Assembly: GCF_022179405.1 (NCBI RefSeq)
Contig: NZ_BPQT01000008.1
Location: 26,773-90,772, forward strand
From: Methylobacterium marchantiae
GTDB lineage: Bacteria > Pseudomonadota > Alphaproteobacteria > Rhizobiales > Beijerinckiaceae
Length of the DNA stretch: 64,000 nucleotides
Reading direction: 5' to 3'
Below, one piece after another: positions 27,406-35,206 of this stretch (position 1 is its first letter; every line of letters begins with the position of its first letter). Below the pieces are notes generated by a model. That model did not search any database and was not told the DNA's origin. It saw nothing but the letters and a program-made list of their open reading frames with translations. The position numbers were made by a program, and so were the translations under genes.

Positions 27406-27891
27406 ATGGCAATGGGTTCGATCCGCGCCAGCGGTGGCGACGACGAGGACGACCTCGATTCCGCACCGATGTCCGAGATCAACGTCACCCCGATGGTGGA
27501 CGTGATGCTGGTGCTGCTGATCATCTTCATGGTCGCTGCGCCGCTGATGACGACCGGCGTTCCGGTGCAATTGCCCAAGACCACCGCCGCCAAGGTCGCG
27601 CAGGCGAAGAAGCCCCTCGAGATCTCCATCGACAAGGAAGGCAAGCCATTTCTCGCGAAGGACGAACTCACGCCCGAGACGATCATGCCGCGCCTGAAGG
27701 CGCTGGCGGCCGAGGACCCGACCCAGGTGATGCTGGTGCGTGGCGACAAGGACGTCCCCTACGGCAAGATCATGGAGGTGATGGGTCTCGTCGGACAGGC
27801 CGGGTTCACCAAGGTGTCCCTCATCGCGCAATCCCCGGGGGGAGCGCTTCCGGCGGCTCCCGCGCCGGCAGCGGGCGGAGCGGCGCGGTAG
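27406..27891 (+). CDS. exbD: TonB-system subunit ExbD
   Basis: This single-pass inner-membrane protein pairs with ExbB. The 161-residue protein has MSEINVTPMVDVMLVLLIIFMVAAP, where the aspartate in the membrane helix is the proton-carrying residue, then a periplasmic domain with EISIDKEGKPFL and VMLVRGDKDVPYGKIMEVM. A low-complexity Pro/Ala tail ends the protein. It begins 112 bp after exbB and ends five bases before the tonB start. Confidence 0.93.
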   Translation: MAMGSIRASGGDDEDDLDSAPMSEINVTPMVDVMLVLLIIFMVAAPLMTTGVPVQLPKTTAAKVAQAKKPLEISIDKEGKPFLAKDELTPETIMPRLKALAAEDPTQVMLVRGDKDVPYGKIMEVMGLVGQAGFTKVSLIAQSPGGALPAAPAPAAGGAAR

Positions 27892-27896
27892 ACCCG

Positions 27897-28901
27897 ATGA
27901 ACGCCCTCGTCTCTACAGGTCGGCCCGGACGGGACGGGCCCTCCGGCCTCGCTGCCGCCTTCCTCGTCGCCTTCGTCCTGCACCTCACGGTTCTGGCGGG
28001 CATGATGCTGTTCGGCCAGACGCCGAAGGCGCCTCCCGGCGAGAACACGATCACCATCGATCTGGCGCCCCAATCGACGGAAGCGGAGGCCCAGGCGCCG
28101 GCAGAGATGGCCGCCGCCGTGCCGCCCCCGTCCGAGGTGACGCCGACCGAGACGGCGGAGACCGTGGAAGAGGTGAAGCCGCCGGAGGTGGTGGAGGTGA
28201 AGCCCCCCGAGACAGCGGAGATCCCCCCCGAAGAGACACAGCCGATCGTGACCCCCGACACCGTCACCGAGGTGCCGCCGGAGGATCAGGTCGTCACCTC
28301 CACCGCCGAGATCGCGGAGCCGCTCGCCCCGCCGCCGCCCGTCGTGGCCAAACCGCCGGAGCCGGTGAAGCCCGTCGAAGTCGCCAAGCCGAAGCCGGAA
28401 CCCAAGCCGAAGCCCGATCCGAGGATCGAGGCCCGGCGGCAGGAGCTGCTGGAGGCCAGGCGCGAGGCCGTCGAGGAAGCGAAGCGTGAGGCCAAGCTCA
28501 AGGCGGCGCGCGAAGCGAGCAAGCGCAAGGCCCAGGAAGGCGCCGGCCGCGCGCAGCAGAACTCGGCCTCCGCCTCGCGTCAGAGCAGCGCCGGTTCGGC
28601 CTCGGCCGGCAACGATCCGAGCGCCCTGCGGCAATGGCAGGGGGCGCTCGCCTCGGCCATCAACGGCCGCATGAACCGCAACGCCGCAGCCGGCACCGCG
28701 GGCGGCACGGCGGTCGTGCGCTTCACCGTCTCGCGCTCCGGACAGGTGATGAGCGCCGGGCTCGCCAGCAGCAGCGGCATCGGCGTGATCGACAGCGCGG
28801 CGCTCGCCGCGGTGCGGGGTTCGCTGCCGGCCGCACCTCCCGGCGTCACCGTGAGCAGCCTCGCCGTCACGGTGCCCATGCGCTTCCGGCCCGGCTCCTG
28901 A
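27897..28901 (+). CDS. tonB: Energy transducer TonB
   Basis: TonB spans the periplasm and transmits energy to outer-membrane receptors. The chosen ATG at 27897 lies five bases after exbD and gives 334 residues; a longer open frame upstream overlaps exbD and is a shadow. The single membrane anchor is LAAAFLVAFVLHLTVLAGMMLFG (about 18-40). A long Pro/Glu/Val/Lys linker follows, then an Arg/Ala/Glu helix, and a C-terminal domain with GGTAVVRFTVSRSGQVMSAGLASSSG and PMRFRPGS typical of the TonB C-terminal fold. Coupled genes suggest one transcript with exbBD. Confidence 0.9.
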   Translation: MNALVSTGRPGRDGPSGLAAAFLVAFVLHLTVLAGMMLFGQTPKAPPGENTITIDLAPQSTEAEAQAPAEMAAAVPPPSEVTPTETAETVEEVKPPEVVEVKPPETAEIPPEETQPIVTPDTVTEVPPEDQVVTSTAEIAEPLAPPPPVVAKPPEPVKPVEVAKPKPEPKPKPDPRIEARRQELLEARREAVEEAKREAKLKAAREASKRKAQEGAGRAQQNSASASRQSSAGSASAGNDPSALRQWQGALASAINGRMNRNAAAGTAGGTAVVRFTVSRSGQVMSAGLASSSGIGVIDSAALAAVRGSLPAAPPGVTVSSLAVTVPMRFRPGS

Positions 28902-28939
28902 GCCGGGCCGGCACGGGCGGCGGTCGGCGCGGCTGAGCC

Positions 28940-29464
28940 ATGCCGGTCTGGTTCACCAGCGATACGCATTTCGGCGACAGGCGCGCGCTCAACATCGACC
29001 GGCGCCCGTATCCGGATCTGGCGGCCCACGATGCCGGCCTGATCGCCAACTGGAACGCCAGAGTCGCGCCGGACGATACGGTCTGGCATCTCGGAGACGT
29101 GGCGCTCGGCCCCTCCGACGCGCGCATCGCGGAGATCGTCGGCACCCTCAACGGCGTCAAACATCTCATCGTCGGCAACAACGACGGGCCGGGCACGCTG
29201 GCCCTGCGGGACTGGGCCTCGGTGGGGCATTATGTCGAGATCGAGGTCGAGGGCCGGCGTCTCGTCCTGTGCCACTACGCCTTCCGGACCTGGAACGGCA
29301 TGGGCCGCGGGGCGCTCGACCTGCACGGCCATTCGCATGGCAAGCTCGCGCCGATTCCGCGCCAGTACGATGTCGGGGTCGACGTCCATGCCTGCGCCCC
29401 GGTGTGCCTCGCCGAGATTCTCGTCTCTCGCAGGCGCAACAAACGTGCGGAACCTTCGCCGTGA
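28940..29464 (+). CDS. Metallophosphoesterase (calcineurin-like)
   Basis: This 174-residue phosphoesterase has all five metal-site blocks: SDTHFGD (7-13), HLGDVALG, VGNNDG, LCHYAF and LHGHSHGK. The small size and the FTSDTHFGD start match the YfcE-like or phage-type single-domain group that cleaves phosphodiesters or phosphomonoesters. It starts 38 bp after tonB on the same strand, perhaps by read-through. The substrate cannot be told. Confidence 0.86.
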   Translation: MPVWFTSDTHFGDRRALNIDRRPYPDLAAHDAGLIANWNARVAPDDTVWHLGDVALGPSDARIAEIVGTLNGVKHLIVGNNDGPGTLALRDWASVGHYVEIEVEGRRLVLCHYAFRTWNGMGRGALDLHGHSHGKLAPIPRQYDVGVDVHACAPVCLAEILVSRRRNKRAEPSP

Positions 29465-29583
29465 GTTCGCCGTTTCAAACGCGAACCGGACGATGACTGA
29501 CGATGACCGGCGCTGAACTTGTGCAGCGCCAGTCCTGAAAGACGAACGGACCGCCCGAAACGGCACGCCGAATTGGATTTGCC

Positions 29584-29898
29584 ATGCGTCTCGCTCTTGC
29601 AACGCCCATCGCCGCCATAGGCTTCGCGCTGTGCACGGTCGCAACCGCTTCGGCGGCCCCCTCCTGCCTCAAGGCAGAGCGCAAGGTCGAGGAGGCCGCA
29701 GCGCTGCGGTTCCAGGCTCGTGAAGAAGCGAGGCTCGGCAACCATGACCGGGTCTGTGACACCCTCGACGAAGTGGGCGACCGCTACGACGAGGCAAAGG
29801 ATGCCTTCGAGGATTGCGGCGCCGGCATCGTCGCCATCGATCTGCGGAGCGAGACCCGCGCCCTGCGCGCCGCGAAGGCGGTCAATCGCTGCGACTGA
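29584..29898 (+). CDS. Small secreted hypothetical protein
   Basis: This 104-residue protein has a clear signal peptide (MRLALATPIAAIGFALCTVATASA, cleavage near residue 24) and a mature part of about 80 residues rich in Ala, Glu, Arg and Asp with four cysteines (SCLK, VCDT, DCGAG, and RCD at the end). The even spacing of charged residues suggests a helical bundle with two disulfides. I do not recognise a family. It is alone between the phosphoesterase and the next small gene. Confidence 0.65.
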   Translation: MRLALATPIAAIGFALCTVATASAAPSCLKAERKVEEAAALRFQAREEARLGNHDRVCDTLDEVGDRYDEAKDAFEDCGAGIVAIDLRSETRALRAAKAVNRCD

Positions 29899-30083
29899 CA
29901 ACAGAACGGCTCAGAAGCCGCACGATCTTTCTCTGAACGCCTCCCTCGACCAACGACATCGAGCATAGGGCCGGATCGCGAGATCGGCCCTATGCAATGG
30001 CCCCGTGCGGCGACGCACAGCCGCACTCTCGATCACACGTCACACCATCACATGACGACGCGCTGATTGGCCGTCGGGAGACC

Positions 30084-30245
30084 ATGTCCATGAACGCGTC
30101 CGCCCAGCACAGCGACCTCGCACTGCTCTCGTCCCAGGCCGCTGACTTACCCGCGACCGGCCCGTCCTTCGCGGCCGCCCTCTGCGGGTTCGTCGCAACG
30201 ACGGTGGCGACGACGATGCTGATGTTCCTGCTCAGCAGCCTCTGA
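30084..30245 (+). CDS. Small membrane protein, hypothetical
   Basis: This is a short frame of 53 residues from ATG 30084 with one C-terminal membrane segment, FAAALCGFVATTVATTMLMFLLSS. A hydrophilic head of about 28 residues precedes it, so it would be tail-anchored. The frame is open upstream to 29997 but that part is not protein-like. No family is recognised. Codon use is as in neighbouring genes, which gives modest support. Confidence 0.45.
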   Translation: MSMNASAQHSDLALLSSQAADLPATGPSFAAALCGFVATTVATTMLMFLLSSL

Positions 30246-30275
30246 GGCCGGGTTTCGGAGAAGGATCGCGTCCCG

Positions 30276-30530
30276 TCAGGGGGCGACGAACCAGAAGCGG
30301 CGCTTCGAGAAGAGCATGTCGGGGTTGCCGACATTCGGTTCGTCGTGGGGACGGGTGGGGACGAGGCTGCAGGGCGCCTCGATCCGCGGCGGGGCCGCCG
30401 GCATCAGCAGGGCAGACGATACCGGATACAGGCCGAGTCGTGCCTGGACCTCGGGCTGGCGGACAGCGACGATGGTCACGACCCCGGCGATGAGCCCTCC
30501 GGCGAGCGTACCAAGCAGAAAATTCATCAT
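30276..30530 (-). CDS. Membrane-anchored hypothetical protein
   Basis: Starting from ATG 30530 (or the next codon, also ATG) this frame gives 84 residues with an N-terminal membrane segment, FLLGTLAGGLIAGVVTIVAV, followed by a proline-rich hydrophilic tail ending KRRFWFVAP. The tail would lie in the periplasm. I do not recognise it. It is convergent with the small membrane gene that ends at 30245. A larger upstream frame to 30611 is less likely. Confidence 0.5.
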   Translation of the reverse strand: MMNFLLGTLAGGLIAGVVTIVAVRQPEVQARLGLYPVSSALLMPAAPPRIEAPCSLVPTRPHDEPNVGNPDMLFSKRRFWFVAP

Positions 30531-30827
30531 CTCAGCGAAGAATCGAACCCGTCTGCGGCGTGAAGCCGTCCAGACGCAGCGTGACGGCAAAACCTGACGG
30601 ATGCGTTGCACGGGACGGACATGGCTTTCCCCTCCCCATCACGCGCATCACCGCCGCCTGCCGATTCCGTCGGACGAGGCGAGCGGACCGCCTCGCATCA
30701 CGTCCTCCGCCAGCTTATCGGCATGATTGCGGCGAACCGGGCCCTTACGTTGTTTTAACATTGGCCCGCCTACGGTCCGCTCCCGGCGACCCGATTCGGA
30801 ATGGTCGCGCCTCGAGAAGGATCGGCC

Positions 30828-31187
30828 ATGTCATACGGAGCCAATGCCTATGCGCGGGTCTCGCAGACCGCGCTGACGCCCCGGGAGGCCGAAGCGGCCG
30901 TCCTCATCAAGGCGGCGGGCCGGCTTCAGTTGATCCAGGCCGATTGGACGAATCAGAGCCCGTCGCTGAACGAAGCCCTCAACTTCAACCAGAAAGTCTG
31001 GACGCTCATCGCCGGCGCCGCGACCGCCCCGGAGAGCCCGCTCCCCGATTCGATCAAGACGAGCATCGCCCAACTCTCGGCCTTCGTCTTCAAGCGCATC
31101 ATCGACACGATGATCGAGCCGAAAGCCGAGAAGCTCTCGGCGCTGATCAACATCAACCACCAGCTCGCCGCCGGCCTGCGGACCTGA
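30828..31187 (+). CDS. flaF: Flagellar biosynthesis regulator FlaF
   Basis: FlaF is required for flagellin synthesis and secretion in alphaproteobacteria and works opposite to FlbT. The 119-residue protein, from ATG 30828 (MSYGANAYARV) behind GAAGGA, has the family pattern REAEAAVLIKAAGRLQ, ALNFNQKVWTLI and KAEKLSALININHQLAAGLR. It faces flbT, which is convergent 75 bp away, and both sit beside the flagellins they control. Confidence 0.92.
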   Translation: MSYGANAYARVSQTALTPREAEAAVLIKAAGRLQLIQADWTNQSPSLNEALNFNQKVWTLIAGAATAPESPLPDSIKTSIAQLSAFVFKRIIDTMIEPKAEKLSALININHQLAAGLRT

Positions 31188-31262
31188 ATCTCGGAATTCC
31201 GGGCTGGACGCGTTCCGAAGACCGCACGTCCTTCGTCGAAACCGGCCGAGGCCAGAGATGGC

Positions 31263-31667
31263 TCAGCCGGGCGTTTCGACGTTCTTCAATCTCTCCGCCA
31301 GGGCCTGTTCGTACTGAACGAGGTCGCGGCCGCGCTTGAGCGCCTTGTAGTGCTCGCCGGTCTCGATGAAGGCGTGGATGTCCCGGATGAACGGGATCGT
31401 GCTCGGCACCGCATTCATGAGCTCGCCGGCCTGCGCCACGAAAGCCTCCTCGGCCTGTCGCGGATCGTCGGCCAGATAGATCACGGTCAGCGCGAAGTAG
31501 AGTTGCTTGCAAGGCGTATCCGCCTCGCTCTGCGTGATGATCTCGGTCTCGCGCAGGAACTTCGTGTTCGTCTCGATGATGAAGCTCGCCCGGCGCGGGC
31601 CGTTGCGGATGGCGGCGTTGCCGATGATCAGCCGCTCGCCCGGTTTCAGCTCGATCTTGAGGGGCAT
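31263..31667 (-). CDS. flbT: Flagellin mRNA regulator FlbT
   Basis: In Caulobacter, FlbT binds the 5' leader of flagellin mRNA and lowers its translation and stability until the hook is complete. The 134-residue protein has the family start MPLKIELKPGERLIIGNAAIRNG, then ETEIITQSEADTPCKQLYFALTVIYL, and ends in the helical KALKRGRDLVQYEQ region. It is transcribed away from the flagellins and shares the 333 bp gap with the first flagellin leader, its likely target. Confidence 0.92.
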   Translation of the reverse strand: MPLKIELKPGERLIIGNAAIRNGPRRASFIIETNTKFLRETEIITQSEADTPCKQLYFALTVIYLADDPRQAEEAFVAQAGELMNAVPSTIPFIRDIHAFIETGEHYKALKRGRDLVQYEQALAERLKNVETPG

Positions 31668-32000
31668 GGCTCGTCACCTTCACCTTGGAGCATCGCCCCG
31701 ATAAGCCACGAAGCACTTATCGGAAGGGAGAGATGCGGGACAGGGGCCTGCGGGACCGGGCCGCTCGTCGTTCGCGAGGATTGAGTCGGCAGCGCTTAAC
31801 GAACGCTTAGCTTTGTGGGAGCCGGCTCCAGGTGCCCCATCCAGGCATCTCGCCACAGGAAACGAAGTCTTTACCATGTCGGCGCTCAGACGCGGCAAGA
31901 TCGAATCCGAGAGATCGATTTAAGGCCTTGGAAAGGCGCTGCGGCGCTACTGGGCTCGTCTCCAGAAAGGAGGCGCAACGATCAGAATGGATCAGGCATC
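31668..32000 (+). promoter_or_regulatory. flbT-flagellin gap with the flagellin leader
   Basis: The 333 bp between flbT and the first flagellin include three inverted repeats: CCGATAAG/CTTATCGG (31698-31723), the 12 bp palindrome GGAGCCGGCTCC (31818-31829), and repeated CGCTTA near 31795-31810. A strong AGGAGG at 31968-31973 lies 27 bases before the flagellin ATG, too far for ordinary initiation, but 13 bases before an out-of-frame ATG at 31987. That ATG opens a 28-codon frame ending at 32073 inside the flagellin gene. This is a plausible FlbT-controlled leader. Confidence 0.55.
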
Positions 32001-33215
32001 ATGTCGTCTTCTGTTACCCTTTCCGCCGCTACCCGCCAGAACCTGCTCTCCCTGCAGGACACCTCGGCGCTGACTTCCTTGACGCAGAACCGTCTCGCCA
32101 CCGGCAAGAAGGTCTCTTCGGCTCTGGACAATCCGGTCAACTTCTTCACCTCGAAGGCTCTGTCGGCGCGCTCCGGCGATCTCGGCGGTCTTCTCGACGG
32201 CATCTCCAACGGCATCCAGACCATCCAGGCGGCCAATACCGGCCTCACCTCGATCCAGAAGCTGGCGGATCAGGCGAAGTCCATCACCTCCCAGGCGCTC
32301 GCCACGCAGATCACCACGACTGGCACCGCCTCGACGGCCTTCGCAGCCCCGACCGCTGCTCAGACGGTGAGCTTCTTCGTCAACGGCGCGGCGACCTCCG
32401 CCAGCATCGCGTCGACCGACACGATCGACACCGCGATCGCCGCCCTGAACACCGCTGCGGGTTCCTCGATCTTCTCGAAGGACACCACCGGCACGAAGCT
32501 GGTGCTCAACGCATCGTCTGACATCGAGTTCGAAGCCAGCACCGACCAGACCGCTCTGGGATTCTCGGCCGGTGCCGCGGATTCCGCCGGTACGGACTAT
32601 TACGGAGCGGGCCTCGACAAGGGCGTGAAGCAGAGCGCCGACCTCGTCGTGACCGGCGTAGAGAGCCGCAAGGCCCTCTCCGAGCAGTACAATGCCCTGC
32701 TGACCCAGATCGACCAGCTCGCTCGGGATGCCAGCTTCAACGGTGTCAACCTGCTCAGCAGCGACGAAGACACCAACAAGCTGAACATCCAGTTCAACGA
32801 GAAGGGGACTTCGAGCCTCGATGTGCAGGGCGTGGACGTGACCTCTACCGGTCTCGGTCTCTCTGCGCTGACCGGCACCTCGGAATCGGCCGCTGCGGGC
32901 AACAAGGCCAACCGCGGCAGCTTCCTCCTCGACGCCGATATCAAGGCGACCGCGAAGGATCTCGGTGCCGCGACCGATACGCTTCGTTCGAAGGCTTCGA
33001 CCTTCGGCTCGAACCTCTCGGTGGTGCAGAACCGTCAGGACTTCTCGAAGAACCTGATCAACGTGCTCGATACCGGCGCCGCGAACCTCACGGACGCCGA
33101 TCTCAACGAGGAAGCCGCGAATTCCCAGGCCCTGACCACCCGTCAGTCGCTCGGCATCTCGGCTCTCTCCCTCGCCAACCAGGCGCAGCAGGGCGTGCTC
33201 CAGCTCCTCCGCTGA
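32001..33215 (+). CDS. Flagellin (first copy)
   Basis: This is the filament subunit, exported unfolded by the flagellar type III system. The 404-residue protein has the D0/D1 N-terminal region (SAATRQNLLSLQDTSALTSL, NRLATGKKVSSALDNPVNFF) and the C-terminal region with EANSQAL-like and LGISALSLANQAQQGVLQLLR. A central variable part, with few aromatic residues, spans about 150-280. The start is ATG 32001; the upstream open frame is leader. It has no close ribosome site. Its twin follows after 151 bp, and a strong terminator separates them. Confidence 0.95.
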   Translation: MSSSVTLSAATRQNLLSLQDTSALTSLTQNRLATGKKVSSALDNPVNFFTSKALSARSGDLGGLLDGISNGIQTIQAANTGLTSIQKLADQAKSITSQALATQITTTGTASTAFAAPTAAQTVSFFVNGAATSASIASTDTIDTAIAALNTAAGSSIFSKDTTGTKLVLNASSDIEFEASTDQTALGFSAGAADSAGTDYYGAGLDKGVKQSADLVVTGVESRKALSEQYNALLTQIDQLARDASFNGVNLLSSDEDTNKLNIQFNEKGTSSLDVQGVDVTSTGLGLSALTGTSESAAAGNKANRGSFLLDADIKATAKDLGAATDTLRSKASTFGSNLSVVQNRQDFSKNLINVLDTGAANLTDADLNEEAANSQALTTRQSLGISALSLANQAQQGVLQLLR

Positions 33216-33254
33216 TCGGCTTCGCTCCGGCGAAATCGAGACATACTTCGAAGA

Positions 33255-33287
33255 GACGGCCGGGCGAGAGCCCGGCCGTCTTTATTT
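33255..33287 (+). terminator. Rho-independent terminator of the first flagellin
   Basis: A perfect 11 bp stem, GACGGCCGGGC and GCCCGGCCGTC around the GAGA tetraloop, is followed by TTTATTTGT. It lies 39 bp after the stop codon, so the two flagellins are separate transcripts at least in part. Confidence 0.95.
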
Positions 33288-33366
33288 GTGCTTCCGTTAA
33301 CCAAGACGAAACCGGGATGTGATGGATTAACGTTAACGCTCACCGTCCATTAGATGGATTTGATCC

Positions 33367-34581
33367 ATGGCAACCGACGTCACCCTTTCCGCAGCCACAC
33401 GCCAGAACCTGCTCTCGCTGCAGGACACGTCGGCCCTCACCGCCATCACGCAGAACCGCCTCGCCACCGGCAAGAAGGTCTCTTCGGCGCTGGACAATCC
33501 GGTCAACTTCTTCACCGCACAGGCCCTGAATTCCCGGTCCGGCGATCTCGGCGGACTGCTGGACGGCATCTCGAACGGCATCCAGACGATCCAGGCCGCC
33601 AACAAGGGCATCACCTCGATCCAGAAGCTCGTGGATCAGGCCAAGTCGCTCACCTCCCAGGCGCTGGCGACCCAGCTCAACACCAGCGGCACCGCGTCGA
33701 CGGCCTATGCCACGACGAGCTCGGCGACGACGGTGAGCTTCTACATCAACGGCGAGGCGACGACCGCCAGCATCGCTTCGAGCGCATCGATCGACACCGC
33801 CATCGCGAGCTTGAACGCCGCCGCGGGCTCGTCGATCTTCTCGAAGGACACCACCGGCACCAAACTGGTGCTCAACGCGGCCTCGGACGTCGAATTCGAG
33901 GCCTCTACCGATCAGACGGTACTGGGCTTCTCGGCCGGCGCGGCCGATACCGCCGGCACGGACTATTACGGAGCCAACCTCGACAAGAACGTCAAGCAGA
34001 GTTCCGATCTCGTCGTGACCGGTGTCTCGAGCCGCAAGGCTCTGGGTGAGCAATACAATGCCCTGCTCACACAGATCGATCAGCTCGCCCGGGACGCCAG
34101 CTTCAACGGCGTCAACCTGCTCAGCAGCGCAGACGAATCGAACAAGCTGAACATCCAGTTCAACGAGAAGGACACGTCCAACCTCAGCGTCCAGGGCGTG
34201 GATGCGACCTCGGTCGGCCTCGACCTGACCTCGCTGAACGGCAGCTCGGCCTCGGCCGCAACGACCAACAACAGCAATCGCGGCAACTTCCTCCTCGACG
34301 CCGACATCAAGGGAACCGCGAAGGAGCTGAGCGCGGCCACCGACAACCTGCGCTCGATGGCCTCGACCTTCGGCTCGAATCTCTCGGTGGTGCAGAACCG
34401 CCAGGACTTCACGAAGAACATCATCAACGTGCTGGATACCGGCTCGGCGAACCTCACCGATGCCGACCTCAACGAAGAGGCCGCGAATTCCCAGGCGCTC
34501 ACCACCCGCCAGTCGCTCGGCATCTCGGCTCTCTCGCTCGCCAACCAGGCACAGCAGGGCGTGCTGCAGCTCCTCCGCTGA
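33367..34581 (+). CDS. Flagellin (second copy)
   Basis: This is also 404 residues and closely similar to the first copy along its whole length, with conserved N- and C-terminal helices and more changes in the central part (for example TAYATTSSATTVSFYINGEATT against TAFAAPTAAQTVSFFVNGAATS). It has no clear Shine-Dalgarno; its start lies next to TGGATTTGATCCA, a small palindrome that could hide the start codon. TTAACGTTAA lies about 30 bp upstream. It has its own terminator and therefore its own promoter. Confidence 0.95.
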   Translation: MATDVTLSAATRQNLLSLQDTSALTAITQNRLATGKKVSSALDNPVNFFTAQALNSRSGDLGGLLDGISNGIQTIQAANKGITSIQKLVDQAKSLTSQALATQLNTSGTASTAYATTSSATTVSFYINGEATTASIASSASIDTAIASLNAAAGSSIFSKDTTGTKLVLNAASDVEFEASTDQTVLGFSAGAADTAGTDYYGANLDKNVKQSSDLVVTGVSSRKALGEQYNALLTQIDQLARDASFNGVNLLSSADESNKLNIQFNEKDTSNLSVQGVDATSVGLDLTSLNGSSASAATTNNSNRGNFLLDADIKGTAKELSAATDNLRSMASTFGSNLSVVQNRQDFTKNIINVLDTGSANLTDADLNEEAANSQALTTRQSLGISALSLANQAQQGVLQLLR

Positions 34582-34609
34582 GGCAAGCCGTCCGGCAGAC
34601 ATGGGAAAA

Positions 34610-34641
34610 AGGGCCGAAGCTCACCGCTTCGGCCCTCTTTG
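34610..34641 (+). terminator. Rho-independent terminator of the second flagellin
   Basis: Stem arms GGGCCGAAGC and GCTTCGGCCC around a five-base loop are preceded by an A-run and followed by TCTTTG, so it could work on both strands. It lies about 30 bp past the flagellin stop codon and just before the convergent FlaG-like gene. Confidence 0.9.
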
Positions 34642-34670
34642 CGTTCGTGCCCAGCCCGTCCGACCTGGCT

Positions 34671-35048
34671 TCAGGCGGTCTTCTCAAATGGCTGTTCCGG
34701 TTTCTCGGCCTTCGCGGCGGCGGCATCCGCATAGGCGCGGGCCTTCAGCACCGTCGCATCGGGCAATTGCACCACCACGTCTCCCGAACTCGGATCGACG
34801 ACCTGATAGACGATCGTCTTGGTGTCCTGGTCGATGCGGATGCGCTGGGTGTTCTGCTCCACCGCCTTGGATTCGGCCGGTTCGGGGGCGGGGCGCTCGG
34901 CGGGGGGCTTGTCGTTCGATCGGATGTCGACCTTCACCGCAGGAGCCAGGGGTGCCGGCGCGGTGACGGGTTGGATCGGCTGGACCGCGCTCTGGACCGG
35001 CGGCGACGGACGCGCCGGTGGGAGAGCGCCGAGTGGTGAGATCGCCAT
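34671..35048 (-). CDS. FlaG-like flagellar protein (probable)
   Basis: From ATG 35048 with GAGGAG nine bases upstream the protein has 125 residues. The N-terminal half is Pro/Ala-rich; the C-terminal half has RIRIDQDTKTIVYQVVDPSSGDVVVQLPD, which resembles the core of FlaG proteins (a short motif with DxxTxxxVxxIxDxxTGExIRQIP). FlaG affects filament length in other bacteria. The position next to two flagellins supports this. An upstream frame to 35144 is less likely. Similarity is to a motif only, so the call is tentative. Confidence 0.7.
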   Translation of the reverse strand: MAISPLGALPPARPSPPVQSAVQPIQPVTAPAPLAPAVKVDIRSNDKPPAERPAPEPAESKAVEQNTQRIRIDQDTKTIVYQVVDPSSGDVVVQLPDATVLKARAYADAAAAKAEKPEQPFEKTA

Positions 35049-35206
35049 TTCACGCCGCTCCTCATCTGGTCGTGGCATGCAACCAGAAACGACGTGGTCG
35101 GTGAATCGGTTCTTAAGATGTCCCCGTTCCCCACCATTGCCCACGAGGATGCTGAAGACATCGCTACGGCAAGGAGTCGAATTTTAACGATTGGACCGGC
35201 GGGCGG

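Noticed and set aside
31690-31710. A CCCGATAA word resembling the sigma-28 -10 box before the flagellins
   Set aside because: No TAAA-type -35 lies at the right distance and the word is part of an inverted repeat, so I did not call a promoter.
32001-34581. Flagellin duplication as an assembly artefact
   Set aside because: The two copies differ at many positions and have different terminators and leaders, so they are real paralogues.
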